This document shows, piece after piece, positions 13,731-19,500 of a stretch of 19,500 bases of DNA; the stretch's first letter is position 1; every line of letters starts with the position of its first letter. Made by a program: the position numbers and the translations under genes. This DNA is from JAUSPI01 sp964650385 (lineage in GTDB: Bacteria; Desulfobacterota; Syntrophia; Syntrophales; JADFWA01), in contig CAZYTP010000045.1 in the NCBI GenBank assembly GCA_964650385.1, positions 1-19,500 on the forward strand, read 5' to 3'. The notes under the pieces were generated by a model, which worked only from the letters and a program-made list of their open reading frames with translations, was not told where the DNA came from and did no database searches.

Positions 13731-14468
13731 TTACAATTCACGAATCGCCTTCATTTCATATTCCTCAATCAGCCCTTCATCGGCGAAGCTGAAGTAGCGG
13801 TTGTCTCCGATAATAATATGGTCAAAGAAACTGATGCCGGTCGCTTTCGCTGCCATCATCAGGCTTTTTGTAAATGCTTTGTCATCTTTACTGGGAGCTG
13901 CCGAACCGGATGGGTGATTGTGGGCGACAATAATGGAAGGAGCATTATATTTAATAGCGCTCTGCAAGATATCACGAATATAGGGATTTGCCCTGTCAAC
14001 TGTCCCATAGTCAATATCCACCATATCCGATATAGCATTCCGTCTGTCAAGGAGGAGAAGCATAAAACGCTCCTTTTTCAAATCCCTCATGAGGGGCATC
14101 AGGAAATTCGCAACATCAGATGATTTTTTAATCGAGCCCTCCAGCGCTTTTTCTTCGCTTAACATTCGTCTGCCCAATTCGATGGCGGCTTTGATTTGTG
14201 CAATTTTTGCATCTTTCAGACCAAGAATCTCTTTAAATTCAGAAGTATCAATGCCGCTCATCGCACGAAGGGATTTAAATTTGTGGAGCAGTTCACGACC
14301 GATGTCAACGGCGCTTCTGCCGGGCGTACCCGTTCTGATCAGGATGGCGAGAAGTTCTGCATTGCTTAACGTGTGCTCCCCATACTTAAGCAATTTCTCA
14401 CGTGGCCGGTCATCTTCCGACCAGTTACGGATTGAAACAGGATATTTTGCTTGTTCTTTCTTTTTCAT
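13731..14468 (-). CDS. radC: RadC/JAB-domain (MPN+) DNA-repair-like protein
   Basis: The 245-residue product matches full-length RadC. Its N-terminal helix-hairpin-helix-like part reads RPREKLLKYGEHTLSNAELLAILIRTGTPG and FKEILGLKDAKIAQIKAAIELGRR (to about residue 101). Its C-terminal JAB domain has HNHPSG at 183-188 and D196, forming the HxH-x10-D JAMM zinc site. RadC-family proteins are associated with genome islands and recombination, but their enzymatic role is not settled. The ATG at 14468 has only a weak ribosome-binding site. The gene lies 18 bases downstream of the detached dgt 3'-end copy, so an arrangement of dgt followed by radC probably existed before the AbiE cassette came between them. 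Confidence 0.93.
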   Translation of the reverse strand: MKKKEQAKYPVSIRNWSEDDRPREKLLKYGEHTLSNAELLAILIRTGTPGRSAVDIGRELLHKFKSLRAMSGIDTSEFKEILGLKDAKIAQIKAAIELGRRMLSEEKALEGSIKKSSDVANFLMPLMRDLKKERFMLLLLDRRNAISDMVDIDYGTVDRANPYIRDILQSAIKYNAPSIIVAHNHPSGSAAPSKDDKAFTKSLMMAAKATGISFFDHIIIGDNRYFSFADEGLIEEYEMKAIREL

Positions 14469-14486
14469 TTGGCAGCCGATAACAGT

Positions 14487-14606
14487 TTATTCCCTGAATT
14501 CAAACATCACCTTCTCATAGGGGGCAAACATCATCTGATAAAGATCCATCGCATACCGGTCGGTCATTCCGGATATGTAATCCGCAATAACCCTGCGCTT
14601 ATCTTT
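14487..14606 (-). pseudogene. Detached copy of the dgt 3' end
   Basis: These bases encode KDKRRVIADYISGM...FEFRE and a stop, the final 40 codons of a dGTP triphosphohydrolase. Positions 14487-14596 match 16316-16425 at 107 of 110 bases; the three differences (14514, 14517, 14541) are all synonymous third-position changes. From 14597 to 14606 the copies drift apart. The remainder of dgt is missing here, and the fragment directly follows the abiEii stop codon, in the same frame. It marks one border of the AbiE cassette. The synonymous-only divergence suggests the two ends evolved separately as working dgt alleles before being brought together. Confidence 0.9.
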
Positions 14607-15473
14607 TCAGACAAATCTAATTCTCGATACAATATCGTGGAAAAATTCTCTTGACCAGATCGCCAATGTGTCGGCATTCCTCACAAAAGGTTCAACTTCT
14701 CGTCGTGCCTGGTTGACATCCAGGGTATCGATGGTTTTATGCAATATCGTACAAAATGACTCGTGATTCAATGAATCATCATCTGTCCAGTGACTACTTT
14801 GTCGCATCCGTTGCTCCAGATGGGCAAGGTGCAAATCAGGATGGTTAGTAATGTACCACACAAGATCGTACCAATCTCTCCCCTTTACCCGGTTTTTCCA
14901 CCGGCGGCATAGTAATGCATGCATTTTTCCGGCAAATAAATCCGATAAACCAAAAGTACGCACGGCAAAAGGAACAGGCATCAGCAAATACCTGGTTTCA
15001 GTGCTAAACCCCGGAGGCGGATCGGTATCCACTTCCAGTTTTATTTTCAAAACCTGTCCCTGCGGGATTTCCCGCGTCATATCTTCACTGGTATTGATGA
15101 CAAGGAGTTGATTGAGAGTATTGGTCTTCAGAAAGGTAGACTGGACAGCGCTTTTAACAGCTTTATTCTTTTGTTCAATTCGGACCTCAAAACCAAAGGC
15201 TCGCAACTCCTTTTTCAAAGCTTCACTGTAACTCGAAAGATCAAAGTCATTCATTGGAGAAAGCAACGAAAAATCTAGATCCTCAGAAAAGCGCTCCATA
15301 CCATACAATATCCGAAGTGCAGTGCCGCCATAGAAGGCCGCTTTTTCGAAAAACTTACTCCGCCACAAGCCGAGCAGTGCAATTTCCTGAAGGATTTCTC
15401 GAAGCGCACGTGTGTAATCTTCAAGCCGACTGCATTCGTACTTTGAAAGCATCCGGGCAACAGCATCATGCAT
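14607..15473 (-). CDS. abiEii: AbiEii/AbiGii-family nucleotidyltransferase toxin (type IV TA)
   Basis: The toxin has 288 residues. Visible motifs are AAFYGGTALRILYG (46-59) and RFSEDLDFSLL (62-72), the GG...DxD nucleotidyltransferase core. KIKLEVDTDPP (~145-155) follows, then SDLFAGKMHALLCRRW and KGRDWYDLVWYI, the later lysine and R-x-x-Y/D motifs of the AbiEii family. Known relatives inhibit growth by nucleotidylating tRNA or other targets, and they block phage growth by abortive infection. The ATG overlaps the end of the antitoxin gene by eight bases. The stop codon coincides with the start of the detached dgt tail, so the cassette ends precisely here. Length and motifs look complete, so the gene is probably functional. 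Confidence 0.92.
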   Translation of the reverse strand: MHDAVARMLSKYECSRLEDYTRALREILQEIALLGLWRSKFFEKAAFYGGTALRILYGMERFSEDLDFSLLSPMNDFDLSSYSEALKKELRAFGFEVRIEQKNKAVKSAVQSTFLKTNTLNQLLVINTSEDMTREIPQGQVLKIKLEVDTDPPPGFSTETRYLLMPVPFAVRTFGLSDLFAGKMHALLCRRWKNRVKGRDWYDLVWYITNHPDLHLAHLEQRMRQSSHWTDDDSLNHESFCTILHKTIDTLDVNQARREVEPFVRNADTLAIWSREFFHDIVSRIRFV

Positions 15474-16128
15474 GGGCTATTCCCTCTTCACGACTACGCA
15501 AACGACGAACGAGATCGGCAAGAAGTTTAACTTTGCGGGAATGATAGCGCTCAGCATATTCGTCAAGACGCTCGGGATTCAATACAAGTAAAGCTTCTTG
15601 ATCGACACGTAAATTTTCAACGAGGTACGTTTGCAGCTCCCTCTGTGTTTTTACTCCGGTTCCACGATCATCACGAATCTTATCAGCCAGCGCCTTCCCC
15701 GGGGTGGCAATCAGAAACGAACGTTCCCCTTCTATCTCAATCATGTCCATGCCTGTTTGAAATGCTTTCAAGGAAATCTTGCGATAGACAAAAAGACCGG
15801 CTGGAGTGAAAAACCTGCGGGAACGTCCACTTGTAACCGATGTTACGGCTTCCACACGCTCAGGAATCAGCCCATAATAGTGGAGCGCATACTCAAGGGA
15901 GATATACGATGGCCCATATATGAGATTTGCCAGAATCTCGCGCGAATAAGGTCGCCGACGATAATTATCACCGAAGATGTATAGCCCCTTCTTAATTCTG
16001 ACTATATCTTTTTTCCGGAGGAGATCAGAAATCTTGTCTCTCGGACGGGAATACCCATCAAGACAGTTCATGAGCGTCTGATAGTCGAACTCCTCATATT
16101 CTATCCGCTTTCTGATTTGCTCAATCAT
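15466..16128 (-). CDS. abiEi: AbiEi-like antitoxin / transcriptional repressor (type IV TA)
   Basis: This is the 220-residue antitoxin partner of the AbiEii toxin. Residues 5-65 form a winged helix-turn-helix (FDYQTLMNCLDGYSRPRDKI, LLRKKDIVRIKKGLYIFG). The rest matches the AbiEi C-terminal domain: SYISLEYALHYYGLIPE, TSVTSGRSRRF and TPGKALADKI. AbiEi antitoxins do not bind the toxin; they act on the target and repress their own promoter through inverted repeats. The upstream region contains exactly such repeats at 16213-16251. The ATG at 16128 is preceded by GAGG ten bases away. The gene overlaps abiEii by eight bases, so the pair is translated together. Confidence 0.9.
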   Translation of the reverse strand: MIEQIRKRIEYEEFDYQTLMNCLDGYSRPRDKISDLLRKKDIVRIKKGLYIFGDNYRRRPYSREILANLIYGPSYISLEYALHYYGLIPERVEAVTSVTSGRSRRFFTPAGLFVYRKISLKAFQTGMDMIEIEGERSFLIATPGKALADKIRDDRGTGVKTQRELQTYLVENLRVDQEALLVLNPERLDEYAERYHSRKVKLLADLVRRLRSREEGIAHA

Positions 16129-16195
16129 CCAACGATATCCTCAAAATAGTGTCAGGCACTTGTGTTTTCATGCTACACATCGCTTACGTATCAGC

Positions 16196-16225
16196 ATAAT
16201 AGCATTTTCCAGCATAGTATGTCGA
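16196..16225 (-). promoter_or_regulatory. Candidate sigma70-type promoter of the abiE cassette
   Basis: On the minus strand a -35 box TCGACA (16225-16220) and a -10 box TATTAT (16201-16196) are separated by 18 bases, about 70 bases upstream of the abiEi ATG. The -35 box lies within the first repeat unit catagtatgtcga, so binding of the antitoxin would block the polymerase. The boxes are read by eye. Confidence 0.5.
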
Positions 16226-16251
16226 CAAAATTTCGACATAGTATGTCGAAA
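16213..16251. promoter_or_regulatory. Repeated palindromic operator upstream of abiEi
   Basis: The unit catagtatgtcga occurs at 16213-16225 and again at 16237-16249. The bases 16231-16251 form a perfect palindrome with 10-bp arms (tttcgacata / tatgtcgaaa) around one central base. Together they make three half-sites in alternating orientation overlapping the -35 box. This matches the paired inverted repeats bound by AbiEi antitoxins in known systems; binding here is inferred. Confidence 0.65.
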
Positions 16252-16315
16252 CACCTTTTCTCACTTTTCTAAGATGCCAATTTGGTGCCTTAAAAATAGG
16301 CGTTGTCCATGTTTG

Positions 16316-16425
16316 TTATTCCCTGAATTCAAACATCACCTTTTCGTAGGGGGCAAACATCATCTGATAGAGATCCATCGCATACCGGTCGGTCATTCCG
16401 GATATGTAATCCGCAATAACCCTGC
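16316..16425. repeat. Direct repeat partner within functional dgt
   Basis: This is the terminal 110 bases of the intact dgt gene, repeated in the same orientation at 14487-14596 with three substitutions. The distance between copies is 1829 bases and encloses only the abiE promoter and two genes. The arrangement is what a chromosomal insertion into a gene's 3' end leaves when the incoming element restores the gene. Confidence 0.9.
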
Positions 16426-17518
16426 AGTTACCTTTACTGTCTCGCGCCGTTTCGTAGCTGATTTGAAATGACTTTGGTAGCATCTCAGGCTTCTTTTCCA
16501 GATGCTCAAAAATCCTCTGAATGATCAATTTCCCTTTTTCATTCAATATGCATACCTGCGGTTTCCTGTACACGTTCTCCATGAGAAATTGCTGCAGCTT
16601 TTCGAAATCTTCCATATCCTTGGCCGGTGCGGAAACTATTGCGGCATCAATTTTACGGGCATCATCTACAGACGCTATCTTATAATTTGTCAAGTTTTCC
16701 GTAGTTTTTTCTATTACGGCAATATTTGTTTTTTCTATCAGCGTTCTAACGAGAAGCCGTGCCTGTTTTGTCGTATCCAGGTCTTCGAACCCCCGATATC
16801 TTTCCCTGCACTTCGCGAGAACCCTGTCAACAAGAGGATTGCCCAGGTTCTTAATTTCTCCCATAGAGAGATATCCTGCATTCAATGCGTCTTCAATATC
16901 ATGCGCGCAATACGCTAATGGATCCGCCATATTAACTACCTGTGTTTCCAGTGACGGCATCGGAAATTGTTTGAATTCGTCCGGGATGTCCGGATTATCA
17001 TGAATTGACTCATGGCATGCTATCCCTTCCCTGGTTTCATAACAGAGATTCAGACCGTCATAATCCCGGTATCTCTTTTCCAGCATATCCACAACTCTCA
17101 GGCTTTGCAGGTTATGTTCGAACCCACCGTTATCCTTCATGATTTTGTTTAACGCTTCTTCACCGGCGTGGCCGAATGGGGTATGGCCAAGATCATGCGC
17201 GTAAGATATTGCCTCGCACAGGTCTTCATTCAATCTGAACGTTCTCGCCAGAGTTCTTGCGTGTTGGGCCACTTCAAGGGTATGGGTCAATCTGGTCCTG
17301 TAAAAATCGCCCTCGCTTATCAGGAATACCTGTGTCTTGTACTGAAGATCCTTGAATGCTTTCGAATAGAGTATCCTGTCTCTATCCCTCTGGAAACAAA
17401 CTCTATAATCATCCTGTTCATCCCCGTGAAGGGTTCTGCCCATACTCTGAGAACTCTTTGTCGCATACGGGGCCAAGTTTTTCTCTTCTAATTCCTCAAG
17501 TCTTTCTCTTGTATTCAT
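16316..17518 (-). CDS. dgt: Deoxyguanosinetriphosphate triphosphohydrolase-like HD protein
   Basis: Dgt-family enzymes hydrolyse dNTPs to nucleoside and triphosphate, controlling nucleotide pools; some relatives restrict phage. The start is the ATG at 17518, which has GGGAG seven bases upstream, giving 400 residues. Family features: DDYRVCFQRDRDRILYSKAFKDLQYKTQVF near the N-terminus, RTRLTHTLEVAQ (the first HD histidine), and ISYAHDLGHTPFGHAGEEAL, the HD pair with its characteristic GHTPFGHAGE. VNMADPLAYCAHDIEDAL later carries the last metal-binding aspartate. The terminal RVIADYISGMTDRYAMDLY is conserved and is the part duplicated at 14487-14606. The gene follows the DUF6485 gene on the same strand with an 18-base gap. 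It is intact despite the adjacent insertion. Confidence 0.95.
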   Translation of the reverse strand: MNTRERLEELEEKNLAPYATKSSQSMGRTLHGDEQDDYRVCFQRDRDRILYSKAFKDLQYKTQVFLISEGDFYRTRLTHTLEVAQHARTLARTFRLNEDLCEAISYAHDLGHTPFGHAGEEALNKIMKDNGGFEHNLQSLRVVDMLEKRYRDYDGLNLCYETREGIACHESIHDNPDIPDEFKQFPMPSLETQVVNMADPLAYCAHDIEDALNAGYLSMGEIKNLGNPLVDRVLAKCRERYRGFEDLDTTKQARLLVRTLIEKTNIAVIEKTTENLTNYKIASVDDARKIDAAIVSAPAKDMEDFEKLQQFLMENVYRKPQVCILNEKGKLIIQRIFEHLEKKPEMLPKSFQISYETARDSKGNCRVIADYISGMTDRYAMDLYQMMFAPYEKVMFEFRE

Positions 17519-17535
17519 TTTCATGCTCCCAATAT

Positions 17536-17748
17536 TTACCACCAGCGTCCTCTTGCCTGGTAGGTTTCAATAAACTTTTCAATGGAGCGGTCGTAGGTCT
17601 TTTCCACATCATTGGGGAAAAAACAGGCCGCTAACTCACCCATCCGCCAGTGATATTTTATACACTCGCAACAAATACCCTTTTTACTGCAGGGCTCATA
17701 ACTACAGCTGCATTTCGCCTTATTTTCCTCAACATTACATTCTCTCAT
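17536..17748 (-). CDS. Cysteine-rich DUF6485-family protein
   Basis: The protein has 70 residues with eight cysteines (C4, C13, C15, C20, C26, C27, C29, C42), in the pattern CSCSYEPCSKKGICCECIKYH followed by GELAACFFP and TYDRSIEKFI. This matches the small DUF6485 family of anaerobes. The cysteine spacing suggests a metal or iron-sulfur binding knuckle, but the function is unknown. The ATG at 17748 has GGGGGA upstream and fits the family start; the longer frame to 17793 adds unrelated residues. It lies between the cobD-type gene and dgt with short gaps and is probably co-transcribed with them. Confidence 0.85.
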   Translation of the reverse strand: MRECNVEENKAKCSCSYEPCSKKGICCECIKYHWRMGELAACFFPNDVEKTYDRSIEKFIETYQARGRWW

Positions 17749-17821
17749 CGTTTTCCCCCGAAATATAGTCAACTTATCAACATAAAAATACAAAAAAACT
17801 AACTATCTGTGTTTTTTAAAC

Positions 17822-18916
17822 TTATCTACTGGTGTATTGACCCATGGCTTCTTTCAGTTTTTCAATGAGAATCAAATTCTGGTCATGTCTCTTCACGGCC
17901 ACCCGGAAATAACGATCTCCCATCCCCTGAAAGGTACTGCAATCTCTTATCAATATTCCTCCTTGAGCGAGATGACCTCTGAGTTCCGTAGAGGTTACGC
18001 TGATCCGGCTGTCCATGAAGACAAGGAGAAAGTTCGCCGCACTCCTGTAAGTCTTAAGACCTGGGATTTTGTTTAAAGCATCCATTAAAAACTCTCTCTC
18101 ATCTGTTACATATTGTATTGTATCCCTGATGTAGTCCGCATCAACAAGGGCTTTGACGACTGCTTTTTGCACCAGCGAGTTGACCGTCCAGGGCGGTTTA
18201 TCTTCCCTTATTTTTTTGACACATGGTGCGGAAGCCATTACATAACCCACCCTAAGACCTGGGATTCCGAAAAATTTTGTCATAGATCTCAGCACTATCA
18301 GATTGGAAAACCTTAAAATTGCTTCTTTAACAGATTCCTCCTCTATAAAATCTATGAAGGCCTCGTCAATCACCGCAAGTGCCCCGGTTTCACCGGCACA
18401 CGCTATAACCCTGTACAATTCATCCTTTGGAGTCAAAACGCCGGTTGGATTTGCCGGGTTGCAGAAATACAGGATATCAAACCCTTCCCTGATGCGTTCG
18501 CAAAGGCGATCAATATCGACAGAAAAATTACTTTTATCCTCTGACTTAAAATATGAAACTTCTGTGCCGGCCACCCTGAGGCCCTTTTCATATTCACTGA
18601 AGGCAGGCGTAACGATAAGGGCCTTTCGGGGTTTGAATACGACCGGCATCCAGTAGATAAATTCGGTCGAGCCATTCCCCACAATGATAGAATCCTGATC
18701 TATACCGTGGTATTTCGACAATCCCGAAACAAGATCGAATGACTCAATGTCGGGATAATTTAAAATGGAATCAAATTCTTCTGTTACCGATTCCCGCAAG
18801 CCGGGAGGATAACCGAGCGGGTTAATATTGGCACTGAAATCGATAATCGCATATTCGTCGATTCCGTATATTCTGGACATTTCATTGACATTACCGCCAT
18901 GGTCTCTTTTCATCAT
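17822..18916 (-). CDS. cobD: L-threonine-O-3-phosphate decarboxylase (cobalamin aminopropanol arm)
   Basis: This PLP enzyme makes (R)-1-amino-2-propanol phosphate, which CbiB attaches to cobyric acid. The start is the ATG at 18916, with AGAGGA eight bases upstream; a GTG and a second ATG flank it. The opening KRDHGGNV is the HGGN signature of the CobD branch and separates it from the related histidinol-phosphate aminotransferase. Then come FSANINPLGYP, GNGSTEFIYW (PLP phosphate loop), CNPANPTG, VIDEAFIDF and SMTKFFGIPGLRVGY, whose lysine (about residue 214) binds PLP. The C-terminal ILIRDCSTFQG and RYFRVAVK are also typical. Its 364 residues are normal. cbiB lies upstream across a 148-base spacer holding a palindromic repeat. 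Confidence 0.94.
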   Translation of the reverse strand: MMKRDHGGNVNEMSRIYGIDEYAIIDFSANINPLGYPPGLRESVTEEFDSILNYPDIESFDLVSGLSKYHGIDQDSIIVGNGSTEFIYWMPVVFKPRKALIVTPAFSEYEKGLRVAGTEVSYFKSEDKSNFSVDIDRLCERIREGFDILYFCNPANPTGVLTPKDELYRVIACAGETGALAVIDEAFIDFIEEESVKEAILRFSNLIVLRSMTKFFGIPGLRVGYVMASAPCVKKIREDKPPWTVNSLVQKAVVKALVDADYIRDTIQYVTDEREFLMDALNKIPGLKTYRSAANFLLVFMDSRISVTSTELRGHLAQGGILIRDCSTFQGMGDRYFRVAVKRHDQNLILIEKLKEAMGQYTSR

Positions 18917-18932
18917 CACAATATTCCTCTAG

Positions 18933-19061
18933 AGATTGCGGAGCCTGTGCCAAGCAAAGCGAGGAATCCCCTGGTTTGCTTCGGCTTCCTCGCAATGACA
19001 AAAAGGACGTCATTACTGGCATTAAGCCCCGTCATTGCGAGCCCGAAGGGCGTGGCAATCT
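18933..19061. repeat. Nested inverted repeat between cbiB and cobD
   Basis: Outer arms agattgc (18933-18939) and gcaatct (19055-19061) enclose perfect inner 11-bp arms ctcgcaatgac (18989-18999) and gtcattgcgag (19031-19041). GC-rich segments such as agcccgaagggcgtgg lie between them. It fills almost the whole spacer and is of the GTCATTGCGAG type often dispersed in anaerobe genomes. No coding frame in it is credible. Confidence 0.75.
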
Positions 19062-19067
19062 TATTTG

Positions 19068-19500
19068 CTATTGAATTACCCATAAAGTTGTCACACAGAT
19101 AACCAGCATCAAGAAAGATGAGGCAAACATTATAATCCACGCCTTCTTGACATCTTTTTTATCCGTCTCTTTTATCTTGTCGCCAATCGTGGGTTTGTCG
19201 GCAACTTCTCCAAAATATTGAATTTTACCGCCAAGCTGGATCGAAAGGGAACCGGCCACAGCGGCTTCCGGTATGCCGCTGTTCGGACTCGAGTGCTTGC
19301 GGCCATCCCTTATCATGATTTTCCAGGAATCCCTCCAGTTGTACCTCAGGATAAATGAGGCGATGACGATAAGAGCACCGGTAAGTCGTGCCGGTATCCA
19401 GTTGAATATATCGTCCATTTTGGCGGAAAACCAGCCGATATCCATGTATCGTTCGTTCTTATATCCAACCATCGAGTCGAGGGTGTTGACCGCCTTATAG
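19068..19500 (-). CDS. cbiB: Adenosylcobinamide-phosphate synthase, C-terminal part
   Basis: The gene is cut by the window edge: the frame stays open to 19500 and reads YKAVNTLDSMVGYKNERY, a CbiB family segment, so the missing 5' part lies outside. Further on are RHSSPNSG-like residues (GRKHSSPNSGIPEAAVAGSL at about 80-99 of the ORF counted from its first internal Met) and IQLGG, the characteristic CbiB block. Hydrophobic stretches (LTGALIVIASFIL and WIIMFASSFLMLVICVTTLWV) show the membrane location. CbiB joins the aminopropanol (phosphate) made through the neighbouring decarboxylase to adenosylcobyric acid. It is the furthest upstream cobalamin gene in view. Confidence 0.93.
   Translation of the reverse strand, partial: YKAVNTLDSMVGYKNERYMDIGWFSAKMDDIFNWIPARLTGALIVIASFILRYNWRDSWKIMIRDGRKHSSPNSGIPEAAVAGSLSIQLGGKIQYFGEVADKPTIGDKIKETDKKDVKKAWIIMFASSFLMLVICVTTLWVIQ

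Noticed and set aside
16141..16170. agtgtcaggcactt, a near-palindrome similar to REP sequences
   Set aside because: Arms are only four to five bases, and a second copy was not found in the window.
18920..19140. Open frames on both strands in the cbiB-cobD spacer
   Set aside because: Their translations derive from the palindromic repeat and the end of cbiB, with no protein-like pattern.
1..19500. Cobalamin riboswitch, tRNA genes, CRISPR arrays, integrase or transposase genes
   Set aside because: Looked for on both strands and not seen. The cobalamin operon promoter probably lies beyond 19500.

Overview
The window reads as a chromosomal segment of an anaerobic, probably Desulfobacterota (Syntrophales-like) bacterium. 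This rests on the protein set: late anaerobic cobalamin genes, a cysteine-rich DUF6485 protein, dispersed palindromic intergenic repeats and a dense defence/toxin-antitoxin block. The taxonomic guess is inference. Every gene I can support lies on the minus strand, so the biological reading direction is from 19500 down to 1.

Region 1 (19500 to about 16316): the 3' end of cbiB, then the threonine-phosphate decarboxylase gene (cobD type), a small DUF6485 gene and dgt, a dGTP triphosphohydrolase. Region 2 (about 16315 to 2733): an accessory block. In reading order it holds an AbiEi/AbiEii type IV toxin-antitoxin cassette; a second, detached copy of the dgt 3' end; radC; an orphan winged-helix regulator with a palindromic promoter region; a decayed ORF6N gene; a TcmP-like protein paired with a spore-photoproduct-lyase-like radical SAM enzyme; and an MqsR-like toxin with an MqsA/Panacea antitoxin. 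Next comes a 960-residue Type IIG-like restriction/methylase protein, overlapped by a ComEC-type metallo-beta-lactamase-fold gene and coupled to the first ~115 residues of a Type III-like Mod methylase. A 5'-truncated nucleotidyltransferase with a small partner ORF, a 353-residue coiled-coil protein and a small conserved-looking protein close the block. Region 3 (2685 to 157): cobU, cobT and cobS, the nucleotide-loop assembly genes.

Together CbiB, CobD, CobU, CobT and CobS make the aminopropanol arm and the lower ligand of cobalamin, so the accessory block separates two halves of one pathway cluster. At one boundary there is direct evidence of insertion. The last 110 bp of dgt are repeated 1829 bp away (107/110 identical, the three differences synonymous), exactly bracketing the AbiE cassette. 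At 4726-4797 a deletion scar joins a 3'-truncated mod gene to a 5'-truncated nucleotidyltransferase.

The most interesting candidates for undescribed biology are the Type IIG/MBL/(mod) operon, the SPL-like radical SAM plus TcmP pair, and the dgt-3'-end duplication as a possible insertion site for TA cassettes. I saw no tRNA, rRNA, CRISPR array, intact transposase or cobalamin riboswitch.
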